Assembly: GCA_002423545.1 (NCBI GenBank)
Contig: DIWP01000001.1
Coordinates: forward strand, 269,563-333,562
Source of the DNA: Thermoleophilia bacterium UBA6103
Lineage (GTDB): Bacteria; Actinomycetota; Thermoleophilia; UBA2241
Reading direction: 5' to 3'
DNA length: 64,000 bases
The notes beneath the pieces are model-generated. The model ran no database searches and was not told where the DNA came from. It saw nothing but the letters and a program-made list of their open reading frames with translations. A program made the position numbers and the translations under genes. Below, piece by piece: positions 53,968 to 63,108 of the stretch. Numbering within the stretch: the first letter of the stretch is position 1; each line of letters begins with the position of its first letter.

Positions 53968-54669
53968 CTATCCCTTCAGGTCCTTGGCTTCCACGACAAG
54001 CTCCGCCTGCCAGTACTCCTCGATCCTCCGCACACCGTCGATCCGCAGGTCCAGGCGCCGGGAGAAGAGCGGGCTGTGGAGCACCGCCGTGTGATACTCG
54101 CCGTTCTCGCCGCACGCGTCGGCGCCGGCCGCCTCGATCTCGCTCACCACAGCCGGCGACAGCACCCGGCCGATGAAGGTCTCGTCGAGGTCGGGCGCAT
54201 GAGTGGTCACGATCACCGCCTCGATCGGCGCCGCGAACGCCTCGTCGAGCAACTCGCGGCGCGAGCTGCCCCACAGCGGCAGGACGGCCGTGAGCCCCGC
54301 CTCGGCGGCGACCCGCCGCTCCCAGTCGAGGTGCTCCTGGATGTCGATGTCGCCGAACACGCCGGCGGCGACGCCGTCGGCGGCCAGTTCGCGCAGCACC
54401 TCGATGAAGACCCGCTCGTAGTCGTCCCAGGTCGACGCCCGGGTGACCAGGGGCACGCCGAGGGCGTCTGCCTGCGCCTGCAGGAAGGCCAGCGGCAACC
54501 CGTGCGAGCGCGTGACCCCACCGTCCTCGTGCAGCATGCAGACCAGGCAGCGCGGCTCGCCGCCGGCGGCCACGGCACGCTGCAGCGCCAGGCACGAGTC
54601 TTTGCCGCCGCTCCACGAACAGAAGAAGGGCGTGCCGCGCACCGCGGCCACCTCGCCTGCAGGACTCAC
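53968..54669 (-). CDS. PP-loop ATP pyrophosphatase, Dph6/diphthine-ammonia-ligase-like
   Basis: A 233-residue ATP_bind_4 family protein: PP-loop SWSGGKDS at 18-25, HLDWERRVA and the family end-motif GENGEYHT. Relatives in eukaryotes and archaea amidate diphthine with ammonia and ATP. Here it sits between cobU and btuF, overlapping cobU by GTGA, so a corrinoid-related amidation or salvage step is plausible but unproven. Confidence 0.85.
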   Translation of the reverse strand: MSPAGEVAAVRGTPFFCSWSGGKDSCLALQRAVAAGGEPRCLVCMLHEDGGVTRSHGLPLAFLQAQADALGVPLVTRASTWDDYERVFIEVLRELAADGVAAGVFGDIDIQEHLDWERRVAAEAGLTAVLPLWGSSRRELLDEAFAAPIEAVIVTTHAPDLDETFIGRVLSPAVVSEIEAAGADACGENGEYHTAVLHSPLFSRRLDLRIDGVRRIEEYWQAELVVEAKDLKG

Positions 54670-55316
54670 GAGCCACCTCCCGCGGAGTCGCCTGCGTTCG
54701 ATCCGGCCGCCCCGTCCATGGCACGATCCGCGAGCCCGGCCGCCCCGTCCATGACACGGACTGCGAGTGGATGCTCGCCGCCCTTGAGCACCAGCGGCAG
54801 ACCGCAGACGGTCAGGACGACCAGGTCGGCGGCCGCGGCCAGCGTCTGATTACAGCGGCCGACCAGGTCGCGGTAGGTCCGCACCATCGGGCTGTCCGGC
54901 ACGATGCCCATGGCGACCTCGTTGGTCACCAGGATGCTCGTGCCGCCGGCGACGCGCGCCGCGGCGGCGACCGCCCGCGCCGCGGCGATCATCGCGTCGT
55001 CGTCGAGGCGCGTGCCGTCCCCTTCGGCGCGTCGCATGAGATTGTTGATCCACAGGGTCAGACAGTCGACGAGGACCACGCCGGCGCCGGAGCCTTCGAT
55101 CGCCGCCGCGATCGCCGCCTCCTCCTCGACGGTCGACCAGCCGGCCGCCTCTCTGGTCTCGCGATGGCGGCGGATACGGTCCAGCATCTCGTCGTCGTCG
55201 AAGACCGGACACGTCGCCACGTACACGCGGGGGCCCGGCAGCGTCTCGGCCAGGCGCTGCGCCAGGGTGCTCTTGCCGCTGCGGCTGCCGCCGGTGATCA
55301 GCACGATCTCGCCCAT
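54666..55316 (-). CDS. cobU: Adenosylcobinamide kinase / guanylyltransferase
   Basis: CobU phosphorylates adenosylcobinamide and transfers GMP to it, the first steps of B12 nucleotide-loop assembly and salvage. The 216-residue protein has P-loop GGSRSGKST at 9-17, VYVATCP, RIRRHRETR and LTLWINNLM. Its C-terminal 30 residues are low complexity (VMDGAAG and AMDGAAG), made by a 33-bp repeat. ATG at 55316 after AGGAGG. First gene after the cobalamin riboswitch. Confidence 0.93.
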   Translation of the reverse strand: MGEIVLITGGSRSGKSTLAQRLAETLPGPRVYVATCPVFDDDEMLDRIRRHRETREAAGWSTVEEEAAIAAAIEGSGAGVVLVDCLTLWINNLMRRAEGDGTRLDDDAMIAAARAVAAAARVAGGTSILVTNEVAMGIVPDSPMVRTYRDLVGRCNQTLAAAADLVVLTVCGLPLVLKGGEHPLAVRVMDGAAGLADRAMDGAAGSNAGDSAGGGS

Positions 55317-55363
55317 GCGCCTCCTGCTTCCGTTCTCCGCCATCTCTCCCGAGACGCCGCCCG

Positions 55364-55403
55364 CCAAAGGGAAAGCCCCGGACCTTCAGGAAGGCCCGGG
55401 GCT
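55364..55403 (-). terminator. Attenuator terminator of the cobalamin riboswitch
   Basis: On the minus strand a 13-bp stem (55403-55391 with 55386-55374, one G-U) with a 4-nt loop is followed by TTCCCTTT. It lies between the riboswitch and cobU and would stop transcription when B12 is abundant. Confidence 0.75.
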
Positions 55404-55477
55404 GCCGTTTTCCACCCCGTCTGCTTCTGCCGCAGGGCTCGTTCAGTCCGCGCAAGCCCCCATGGACACAGCATCGC

Positions 55478-55634
55478 ACGGCAGGTCTTCTGGCTCCCGG
55501 ATCACCCTACTTGCCGCGCCTTCCCATCCTCGCGGACAGTGGCCCTCAGCGGCGTTGGTCCCCGGTCACAGCGGCGGGACCGCGACGGCTTCTCACCGTC
55601 TTCCCTGTGGCCCTCTCTGGGCCGACCGTGCGTT
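55478..55634 (-). ncRNA. Cobalamin riboswitch
   Basis: On the minus strand the conserved order is present: ACAGGGAAGACGGTGAGA, then a GCGGTCCCGCCGCTGTGA block, GCCACTG, GATGGGAAGGCGCGGCAAGT, and the B12 box GCCAGAAGACCTGCC (about 55481-55495). It leads into cobU and the transporter genes and is followed by an intrinsic terminator. Confidence 0.95.
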
Positions 55635-55640
55635 GAGAAC

Positions 55641-55669
55641 ATCTATCGGAATCTGCGAGCGTCTGTCAA
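55641..55669 (-). promoter_or_regulatory. Promoter of the cobalamin operon
   Basis: Minus-strand TTGACA (55669-55664) and ATAGAT (55646-55641) with a 17-nt spacer. Transcription would start near 55634, at the riboswitch 5' end. Confidence 0.7.
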
Positions 55670-55740
55670 GCCGGGGCGTCGTTGCACCGGTGGACTCGAC
55701 ACGCCCAGACCCGTCCCGGGCGAGCGTCGGCGGCGGACGG

Positions 55741-56562
55741 TCACTCAGCCTCTGAGCGCTGTTCTCCCGTGTGCCTGCCATGCGCCGTCCGTTTCTCCGT
55801 CCGCTTCTCCACCCGCTTCTCCGTCCGCTTGTCCGCGCGCTTCCTCCAGCGCTCGCTCGGCTGTGCTATGGAGACCATGCGTGCGACCAGCGTCAGGAGC
55901 ACGACCTGGCCGATGATCGCCTGCAGCGCCGTGAACGCCTTGGCCCAGTCGGTGAGGGGCACAAAGTCGCCGAAGCCGACCGTCAGCATGCTGATGAAGC
56001 TGAAGTAGTAGAAGTCGCCGCGGTCGATCGGGAGGTCCTGCTGCGCTGTGGCGATGATGACCGGCGAGGCTCCGCCGGCGCTCATGGCCAGATAGAGGTT
56101 GGCGAACGTGAGGCCGATGAGCAGGTAGAGACAGATGCTTCCGGCCACCGTCTCGAAGGTCACCGTGTCGTGCTGCATCAGGCGCCGGAACACGATCGGG
56201 ATGCTCCAGAAGAGCACGATCATGTGCAGCCCGGTCACGACCGCGATCGCCCACGCCTCGTCGATCCACTCCCCGAAGACCGAGATGATGACGGTCCCCG
56301 CAAACGCCGCGGCAGCGAGGATGATCCACTTCCGCGGCGCCTTGGCGGTCAGGTAGGCGACCAGCGGCACGGCACCCGACAGCAGCCCGTTGGCGATGCG
56401 GCCGTACAGCGTCTCGTTGGCGGTCACGGCGACCACGAAGTACACCAGGAGCAGCAGGAACAGGAACGAGAATGTGTCGCCGTCACGGAGACGACGCCTC
56501 AGGGCTGCCTCTTCTGCCGCCACCTGGTCGGCCGCGATCTCCCCGGCGCCTTCGGTCGCCAC
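55741..56562 (-). CDS. Ion-channel-like membrane protein
   Basis: A 273-residue protein with about six hydrophobic helices. Near residues 215-225, MLTVGFGDFVP matches the pore and selectivity filter of potassium-type two-helix channels (TVGYGD with Phe for Tyr), followed by a last helix. The C-terminus is a charged repeat (KRTEKRVEKRTEKRT). The GTG at 56562 follows GAGAGGGG. It lies just upstream of the cobalamin promoter on the same strand without visible coupling. Confidence 0.75.
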   Translation of the reverse strand: MATEGAGEIAADQVAAEEAALRRRLRDGDTFSFLFLLLLVYFVVAVTANETLYGRIANGLLSGAVPLVAYLTAKAPRKWIILAAAAFAGTVIISVFGEWIDEAWAIAVVTGLHMIVLFWSIPIVFRRLMQHDTVTFETVAGSICLYLLIGLTFANLYLAMSAGGASPVIIATAQQDLPIDRGDFYYFSFISMLTVGFGDFVPLTDWAKAFTALQAIIGQVVLLTLVARMVSIAQPSERWRKRADKRTEKRVEKRTEKRTAHGRHTGEQRSEAE

Positions 56563-56722
56563 GCTGGTCCCCTCTCTCGCCGCGCATCTGCCTCCCGGCG
56601 CCCGGTACACGGAGCCCGAGGCCCCGGCACCGTCGCCGGCGGTCACAGATACTCGGTCGAGGGCGGCTCTCCTGCCGCCGGAGCGTCAGCGGTGCCGTGA
56701 TCGGTGGCGCCGGCGGCCGGCA

Positions 56723-57643
56723 TCAGGGCGCCATGGCGCCGACCGGCGTCCCGGCCTCCTCCAGCACGGCCGTCGCAGCTGCCGGCGGCGTCGCGACGAC
56801 GGAGCCGTCAGCCGCGCGACTCACGACGCCGGCGCCGTTCTGACGCACGTGCTCGACGACGCGTCCCTCGTGGAGACGGATGAGCCGCGGCGCCCGGGCG
56901 GCGACCGAGCTGTCGTGCGTGACCACGATGAGCGTCTTGCCGCGCTCGCGCCAGACAGACTCCAGGACGCCGACGATGTCGTCGCGCGTCTTCTCGTCGA
57001 GGTTGCCGGTGGGCTCGTCGGCGAGCAGCACGTGCGGGTCCTTGACCAGCGCCCGCGCGATGGCGACCCGCTGCTGCTCGCCGCCCGAGAGCTCACCCGG
57101 CACGTGGCCGGCACGCTGGCTCAGGCCCACATCTGCCAGCGCCGCCAGGGCCCGCTCGCGGCGTTCGCCGGCGCTCACGCCGAGCGGCACCAGCGCCGTC
57201 TCGACGTTCTCCAGCGCCGTCAGCGTGGGGATCAGGTTGAACGACTGGAACACGAACCCGACGAGCCTGCCGCGCACCGCGCAGAGCCCGCTCTCGCCGA
57301 GCCGGCTCAGATCCTGCCCTTCGCAGCTGAGCGTGCCGGCAGACGGCCTGTCGAGGGCGCCGAGCAGCATCAGGAGCGTCGATTTGCCCGAGCCGGTGGA
57401 GCCCATCACGATCACGAACTCTCCGTTCTCGATGGTCAGGTCGACGCCGTCGAGCGCGGCCACGCGGGCGCCGCGGCGGGTGAACAGCTTCTGCACGGCG
57501 TCCAGTCGATAGAGCGGGCCGGCCGCAGATCTCGGCGCCGCCGACCCCGCATGCACCGGCTGCGGCAGCGACCACTCATCGGTCAGGCCCGACTGGGCCA
57601 GCGCCGTCCGCGCCTCTTCGATCTCGATGTCAAGGCGCTTCAT
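56723..57643 (-). CDS. MacB/LolD-type ABC transporter ATPase
   Basis: A 306-residue ATPase with Walker A MGSTGSGKST, Q-loop FVFQSFNLIP, signature LSGGEQQR, Walker B VLLADEPTGNLD and H-loop VVTHD. About 40 residues precede the domain and a Pro/Ala tail follows. ATG at 57643 after AGGAGG. It ends a three-gene operon with an FtsX-type permease and a lipoprotein, a layout used for exporting peptides or lipoproteins, or for envelope sensing. Confidence 0.92.
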   Translation of the reverse strand: MKRLDIEIEEARTALAQSGLTDEWSLPQPVHAGSAAPRSAAGPLYRLDAVQKLFTRRGARVAALDGVDLTIENGEFVIVMGSTGSGKSTLLMLLGALDRPSAGTLSCEGQDLSRLGESGLCAVRGRLVGFVFQSFNLIPTLTALENVETALVPLGVSAGERRERALAALADVGLSQRAGHVPGELSGGEQQRVAIARALVKDPHVLLADEPTGNLDEKTRDDIVGVLESVWRERGKTLIVVTHDSSVAARAPRLIRLHEGRVVEHVRQNGAGVVSRAADGSVVATPPAAATAVLEEAGTPVGAMAP

Positions 57644-57671
57644 GCGTTCCTCCTGAGGCCGTCGATGACGC

Positions 57672-59126
57672 TCATTCCACCCTCCGCAGCGCTTCGGCCG
57701 GGCGTAGCCTGGCGGCACGCCAGCCACCCAGGATGCCGGCGAACACGGCCCCGGCCAGCGCCAGTCCCACAGCCAGCAGCACCAGGTCGAGGCCCACCGG
57801 CGCCGTCATCTCGATGCTCACGGTCTGCGTGGTGTCCAGCAGGTCGCTGGCCATCCGCCCCACCATGCCGCCTTCCTGGATCTCGGGACCGGTCGCCACC
57901 GACGCCTGCAGATCGGGTGAGAGCTGCGCCACCAGGACGGCGCCGAGGATGCCGAGACCGACGCCCAGCACGGCGCCGATGACACCCTGCAGCAGCGACT
58001 CGCCCATCACCTGACCGACGATGCGGCGGCTGCGCCAGCCGATCGCCTTGAGCGTGCCGAACTCGGTGGTGCGGCGCGAGACGCCGGCCATGGTCAGCAG
58101 GCCGGCGACCAGGAACGCCGCCGCCAGGACGGCGACGGCCAGCCAGGTGCCGAGCCGGTCGGCCAGGCTGGAGGCGCTGCCCAGCGAGCCGCTCACCTGC
58201 TCGGCCAGGTCCTCGGCACTGGTCACGGTGGCCGCCGGCAGCAGCTCTGCGATCCGCGCCTCGACGGCCGGGATCGACTCGGCGCTGTCGGCGCGCACGT
58301 AGATCTGGTTCACCTTGCCCTCGGAGTCGACGAGCTTCTGGGCGCGGACGAGCGGCAGGTACACGTTGACGCCCTCGCCACCCGCCTGCGAGGCGACCGT
58401 GCCGATCACCTCGTACTCCTTCTCGCCGACGGTGAGTGCATCGCCGACCGCAAGCTCCTCCTGCTTCGCGTAGCTGCTGCTGATCACGGCCACGTTGTCG
58501 GCCTCTTCACCGGCCTCGAAGAGGCGCCCGTCGACCAACTCGACACTGCCGAGCGGGCCGAGCTCCACATCCGAGACATCGACACCGGCCATGGAGAACG
58601 TCGTGATCTCTATCGGGGGCATCCCGGCGCCTTGACCGGCGCCCTCCTCCCCCTCCGGCGGCGGACCCTGGCCGAAGCCGCTGCCGCTCTGCTCCAGCTG
58701 CTCGCGCTCCTCGAGCCACTCGTAGTCGCCGCTCACGCGGGCGTTCGTCAGCAGCAGCCCGCCGACCGACGCCGCCACGTCGTCCATCTGCGCGATCTCA
58801 GTGATCCGCTCCTCCAGGAAGGTGCCGGCGCCCGGAGTGGCGATGACCGTGTCGCGGACGAACTGGTCGCCGACCTTCTCCACGTCGTCGGTGCTCATCC
58901 GGAACTGCCCGCGCATGCTCTCCTGCATCTCCACCGACTTGGTGACCGTCACATCGGTGCCGACGCCGTAGAGGGACTTGAGCACGTCTTGCTGGGCGTC
59001 GCCGACGCCGGTCGTCACCGCCGAGACGATGACCACCAGAGCCACCCCGAGCGCCAGACCGAGCGACGTCAGCAGCGCCTGACGTTTGCGCCGTCGCAGC
59101 TCGCGCCACACGTACGTGAAGAACAT
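57672..59126 (-). CDS. FtsX/MacB-type ABC permease
   Basis: A 484-residue permease: N-terminal helix (residues 20-42), a large extracytoplasmic MacB-type domain (about 45-310, with Gly/Gln/Pro-rich loop SGSGFGQGPPPEGEEGAGQG), then three C-terminal FtsX helices (WLAVAVLAAAFLVAGLL and onwards) and the final AARLRPAEALRRVE. ATG at 59126 is 6 nt from AGGAGG, better than the GTG at 59132. Confidence 0.9.
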   Translation of the reverse strand: MFFTYVWRELRRRKRQALLTSLGLALGVALVVIVSAVTTGVGDAQQDVLKSLYGVGTDVTVTKSVEMQESMRGQFRMSTDDVEKVGDQFVRDTVIATPGAGTFLEERITEIAQMDDVAASVGGLLLTNARVSGDYEWLEEREQLEQSGSGFGQGPPPEGEEGAGQGAGMPPIEITTFSMAGVDVSDVELGPLGSVELVDGRLFEAGEEADNVAVISSSYAKQEELAVGDALTVGEKEYEVIGTVASQAGGEGVNVYLPLVRAQKLVDSEGKVNQIYVRADSAESIPAVEARIAELLPAATVTSAEDLAEQVSGSLGSASSLADRLGTWLAVAVLAAAFLVAGLLTMAGVSRRTTEFGTLKAIGWRSRRIVGQVMGESLLQGVIGAVLGVGLGILGAVLVAQLSPDLQASVATGPEIQEGGMVGRMASDLLDTTQTVSIEMTAPVGLDLVLLAVGLALAGAVFAGILGGWRAARLRPAEALRRVE

Positions 59127-59152
59127 CTGCACCCTCCTGTGCGCTCGACCGG

Positions 59153-59692
59153 TCAGACGCCGGTCGCGGAGCTCGGCGTCGCCGTGCCGTCATCAGGCGT
59201 TGCGGGTCCCTGCGACGGCTCCCCGACCGGGACTCGGCTCTCGATGGCCGTCATGACGGCCTCGGCCAGCTCCGGACTGAGCGTGCCGTCGGCCACCAGC
59301 CCGTCGAGAGTCGTCTGGATCTGGGCCAGACGGACGGTCCAGTCGCGTCCGCCGCCGCCCTGTACCGGCGTCTCATCGATACGCGCTTCGATCGCCGCCT
59401 CGACGACCGCGACCTGTTCATTCGTGAGCGTCTCCCGCTCGACCAGGTCGGCCAGCGCGGTCGCGATGCGTCCAGTGCCGCCGCGCCCGTAGCCCTGACC
59501 CATGGGGCTGTGCGACTCGCCGGTCCCGGGGTCGTGTGTCGTCGCAGCTTCCTCGTCGCCGCACGCCATAGCCAGCACAGAGAGCGCCGCCACGGCGACC
59601 ACGATCGACAGGACACGGCCCAGCCGGCCGGCTCGACGACGCATGGTCGGCACTCGCGATCGATCCATCTGCTCAGGCATCTCGCTCGACAT
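59153..59692 (-). CDS. Lipoprotein associated with the MacB-type exporter
   Basis: A 179-residue lipoprotein: charged start, hydrophobic stretch and lipobox LAMAC (Cys about 44). The mature part has two helical blocks (ALADLVERETLTNEQVAVVEAAIEARI and LDGLVADGTLSPELAEAVMTAIE) that repeat one pattern. It leads the permease and ATPase genes by 26 nt, so it is probably the accessory or substrate-handling lipoprotein. Start uncertain among ATGs at 59692 and 59680. Confidence 0.75.
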   Translation of the reverse strand: MSSEMPEQMDRSRVPTMRRRAGRLGRVLSIVVAVAALSVLAMACGDEEAATTHDPGTGESHSPMGQGYGRGGTGRIATALADLVERETLTNEQVAVVEAAIEARIDETPVQGGGGRDWTVRLAQIQTTLDGLVADGTLSPELAEAVMTAIESRVPVGEPSQGPATPDDGTATPSSATGV

Positions 59693-60011
59693 CCCTTCTC
59701 TCGGCTCGCCACGGAGCCCCGGTCGCTGCCGCCGACACCACGCCCCATCGGGCAGTCCGGAGGCAGTCGTGTGAACTGTCTCGGTCCTCAGGACATATCG
59801 GGATAGGTCCTTATCGCAGAACGCCCTCGGACGCGCCTGTGCCCTTCCTGAGACCACGCTGAGAGTCGTGCCGCGGCGAGGTCTCCGGTACCACTTCGAC
59901 GGCGATGGTCAACGGTGTCATCGCTGCCACCCGCGGCGACGGCGCGCAGTTGGTGCAGGGGAGCCGCGCCTCGTGTACGGTAGCAGGTGAACACGGTCCG
60001 GGGGGGTGCAC
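59693..60011. other. Divergent spacer between exporter operon and WG-repeat gene
   Basis: This 319-nt region should hold two promoters. AT-richer patches occur around 59795-59815 (ACATATCGGGATAGG), but no consensus pair is clear. No ORF or RNA is supported. Confidence 0.35.
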
Positions 60012-61895
60012 ATGTTCTGTCCGCAGTGTGGCAAGGCGGCACCGGAGGACGCCCTGTTCTGCGAGGGCTGCGGTGCGTCGTTGGCGACGGTCCGCGAGCG
60101 ACTGCAGGGAGTCACTACTGAGGGCGCCGCCGGGAGCGAGCCGCGACCGTATGCGGCAGCCGAGGCACGGCCGGGCGGGACGACGACCGATGACACGGTC
60201 GAGGTACCACCTGCCGGAGTGCCGCCGGCCGAGAAGCCGGCCGCAGAGCCGGGCGGGGCGCCGCCGGTAGACGCAGTCACCGACGAGACGCCCGCCGCAC
60301 CGCCGGCAGAACCACCGGCGCCCCCTTCCGTCGCCAGTCCGGCCGCCGCCCCATCGGCCGCTGCCCCGTCCGTCGCCGGCCCTTCTACCGACGGCCCGTC
60401 CACAGCCGCCCCATCAGCTGCCGCCCCAGCGGCCGCCGGCGCCGCAGCGTCGATCTGGGGGTCGGCGCCGCGGTACGAGGAGCCTGCCGAGGCGCCCGCA
60501 GAGAACGTGACACAGCCGGCTGAGTCGACCGCAGAAGCCTCGCCACCCGCGGAGCAGGCCATCGAGATCGCAGCGCCGCCCACTGAGCAGGCCACCGAGA
60601 TCGCAGCGCAGCCCACCGAGCAGGCCACCGAGATCGCAGCGCAGCCCACCGAGCAGGCCACCGAGATCGTGCCATCGCCTGAGGCGCCGACTGAGATCTC
60701 ACTGCGTGCAGAGGCGCCGACCGAGGTCGCCGCGGGCGCACCGCCGACGCCGGGCGAGGCGCCGACTGAGATCACTCCCACCGCGCCGCCGGCGCCGGGC
60801 GAGCCGCCGGCCACTCCGCCGCCGCCGGCTCCTCCAACGGCCACCGGCGGCCCGAAAGGTCCGCTCGGCGGACGCACCTGGCTCATCCCGGTCATCATCG
60901 CCGTCTGCCTGGCGGCCGCAGCCGGCATCGGGGTCGCCGTCTGGCGTCTGGCCTTCTACGACTCCGGCACCCCGACCCCGGTCGTCGTGACCAGCGCGAC
61001 ACCCACACCCACACCCGAGGCTTCGACGAGCTCGCCGGAACCGTCTCCGACACCGACGCCGAGCGCCCTGCTCTATCCGGTCGTCGTCGACGGGAGCACC
61101 GGCTACATCGACGGCGCCGGCCAGCTGGTCATCGCACCGCAGTTCGAGTGGGGCGACGAGTTCTCGGAGGGCCTCGCCGCGGTCGCCGTGCGGGGCCAGG
61201 GCATCGGCTACATCGACACCGCCGGCAACCTCGTCATCTCGCCGGTGTTCAGCAGCGCCATGCCGTTCTCCGGCGGGGTCGCCGTCGCGTACGCCGGCGA
61301 CCCCGAGGAGATGGGAGACAGCGGCCCGGCCGGCTACATCGACACCGCCGGGAACTGGGCTCTCCAGCCGCAGTTCACCAACGCGTCGTCGTTCTCCGAA
61401 GGCTTCGCCGCCGTGCAGCTCGACGGCGGCGCCTGGGGCTTTCTGGACGCGAACGGCAACCTCGTGCTGCCGGCGCAGTGGGACTGGGCCGACGAGTTCC
61501 ACGAGGGCCTGTGCTGGGTCGCGCGCGGCACGCGTTACGGGTTCATCGACACCGGCGGTACGGTCGTCATACCGACCGTCTACGACAACTGCGGGCGCTT
61601 CTCGGGAGGACTGGCGCCGGTCCAGATCGAGGACCGCTGGGGCTACGTGGACACCGCCGGCACGGTCGTGATCCCGGCCCGTTTCACCAACGCATGGGAG
61701 TTCGGCGACGGGCTGGCGCCGGCCGCCGACGAGCAGAACAGGTGGGGCTACATTGACACCCAGGGCGAGTGGGTGATCGCGCCCCAGTGGGACGACGCAC
61801 GTACCTTCAAAGACGGCCTGGCGCGCGTGATGACCGGCAACAAGACCGGCTACATCGACACGTCGGGCTCGTACGTCTGGACGCCACAGGAGTGA
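60012..61895 (+). CDS. Zinc-ribbon, single-pass WG-repeat protein
   Basis: A 627-residue protein with four parts. Residues 2-22 form a zinc ribbon (CPQCG and CEGCG). A low-complexity Ala/Pro/Thr/Glu region follows to about 290, including four 11-residue repeats (EQATEIAAQPT). A transmembrane helix lies near 297-318 (LIPVIIAVCLAAAAGIGVAVW). Finally there are six or seven WG repeats (GYIDTAGNLVISPVF, GFIDTGGTVVIP, WGYIDTQGEWVIAPQW), predicted outside the cell. The zinc ribbon would face the cytoplasm. Function unknown; signalling or envelope binding is a guess. ATG at 60012 after GGGGGG. Confidence 0.82.
   Translation: MFCPQCGKAAPEDALFCEGCGASLATVRERLQGVTTEGAAGSEPRPYAAAEARPGGTTTDDTVEVPPAGVPPAEKPAAEPGGAPPVDAVTDETPAAPPAEPPAPPSVASPAAAPSAAAPSVAGPSTDGPSTAAPSAAAPAAAGAAASIWGSAPRYEEPAEAPAENVTQPAESTAEASPPAEQAIEIAAPPTEQATEIAAQPTEQATEIAAQPTEQATEIVPSPEAPTEISLRAEAPTEVAAGAPPTPGEAPTEITPTAPPAPGEPPATPPPPAPPTATGGPKGPLGGRTWLIPVIIAVCLAAAAGIGVAVWRLAFYDSGTPTPVVVTSATPTPTPEASTSSPEPSPTPTPSALLYPVVVDGSTGYIDGAGQLVIAPQFEWGDEFSEGLAAVAVRGQGIGYIDTAGNLVISPVFSSAMPFSGGVAVAYAGDPEEMGDSGPAGYIDTAGNWALQPQFTNASSFSEGFAAVQLDGGAWGFLDANGNLVLPAQWDWADEFHEGLCWVARGTRYGFIDTGGTVVIPTVYDNCGRFSGGLAPVQIEDRWGYVDTAGTVVIPARFTNAWEFGDGLAPAADEQNRWGYIDTQGEWVIAPQWDDARTFKDGLARVMTGNKTGYIDTSGSYVWTPQE
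60552..60683 (+). repeat. 33-bp tandem repeat, four copies
   Basis: Units beginning GAGCAGGCC start at 60552, 60585, 60618 and 60651, encoding EQATEIAAQPT-type peptides in the linker of the WG-repeat protein. Two central copies are nearly identical. Confidence 0.9.
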
Positions 61896-61940
61896 CCGCG
61901 CGGCAGGTGTCGGCGCCCGGCCCGCGAACACCTGCTCGAC

Positions 61941-63077
61941 ATGAGGATCACCGATATCTCACTGACGCCGCTGGCGCTGGCCTTCAGGACGCCCTACCAC
62001 TGGGCGGGGCGGGTCGACCACGGGGCCACCGTGATCCTCATCCGCGTGCGCACCGACACCGGCATCACCGGCGTCGGCGAGTCGACCGCCGGCATGCCGG
62101 CCGAAGGCACGCTGGCGGCCCTGCTGGGCGTCACGCCGCTCTTCATCGGGCAGTCGGTGCACGACGTGGAGCGCCTGATCCACAGGGCGCGCTTCCTGGG
62201 CAGCTTCAACTACACGCCGTGGTACGCCAACCTGGTGCTGGCAGGCCTGGAGATGGCCATCTGGGACGCCATCGGGATGGCCGCGGGACGGCCGGTCTAT
62301 CAGCTCCTCGGCGGCGCCGCCCACGACTCGGTGGACTACTTCGGCTTTCCGCAGGGCGATAGCGCCGATGAGCTGGCGACGCACGCCCGGGCGCTGGCGG
62401 AGGCAGGTCACTCCGTCATCTACATGAAGGTGGGGCGCGGCGAGACGACCGACCTGCGGAACGTGGCCGCCGTCCGTGAAGCGATCGGCCACCGCCGCCT
62501 GCGGCTCGACGCCAACGGCGCCTGGAGCGTGCCCGAGGCCATCCACATGATCCGCCGTCTGGCCGCCTTCGAGCCGGAGTGGATCGAGCAGCCGACCGCG
62601 CCGCCCGGCATCGCCGCGCTGCGGCGCGTCAAGGAGTCGGTGCACGTGCCGATCGCCGCCGATCAATCGGTGTTCACCATCGACGACGTCTACGAGGTCT
62701 GTCGTCAGCGCGCCGCCGACGTCATCGTGCTCTCACCGCACGAAGCCGGCGGCCTGCTGGCGTTCCGCCTGGCCGCCGCCGCCGCCGAGGCCGGCGGCCT
62801 GCCGGTCTGCCTGCACGGCCAGTCAGTCTCCGGCATCAGCGACACGGCGCAGCACCACGTCGGCCTCACCGTCCCCAACCTCACCGCCGGCAACCAGATC
62901 ATGCACCAACTGCTCGCGGAGGACCTGATCCAGCGGCCGCGCCTGACCATGGACGGCGGAGCGATGGCCGAGACCGTCGTGGCCGGCGCCTCCGGCCTGG
63001 GCATCGACCTCGATCACGACGCGGTGGCACGCGCCGAGGAGCGCTACCGGCGCGACTCCCGATACCACCACTCCTGA
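61941..63077 (+). CDS. Mandelate racemase / muconate lactonizing enzyme family protein
   Basis: A 378-residue enolase-superfamily enzyme. The N-terminal capping domain ends near 125. In the barrel, K163 (MKVG) is the catalytic lysine of the usual KxK pair, while the first lysine is Tyr161. Metal ligands are D190 (LDANGAW), E216 (WIEQP) and D241 (AADQSVF). It likely abstracts a proton next to a carboxylate; the substrate cannot be named. The ATG at 61941 has a weak Shine-Dalgarno. It follows the WG-repeat gene by 45 nt. Confidence 0.88.
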   Translation: MRITDISLTPLALAFRTPYHWAGRVDHGATVILIRVRTDTGITGVGESTAGMPAEGTLAALLGVTPLFIGQSVHDVERLIHRARFLGSFNYTPWYANLVLAGLEMAIWDAIGMAAGRPVYQLLGGAAHDSVDYFGFPQGDSADELATHARALAEAGHSVIYMKVGRGETTDLRNVAAVREAIGHRRLRLDANGAWSVPEAIHMIRRLAAFEPEWIEQPTAPPGIAALRRVKESVHVPIAADQSVFTIDDVYEVCRQRAADVIVLSPHEAGGLLAFRLAAAAAEAGGLPVCLHGQSVSGISDTAQHHVGLTVPNLTAGNQIMHQLLAEDLIQRPRLTMDGGAMAETVVAGASGLGIDLDHDAVARAEERYRRDSRYHHS

Positions 63078-63108
63078 TGCGATCACGACCGCGGCGGCAG
63101 AACGTCGT

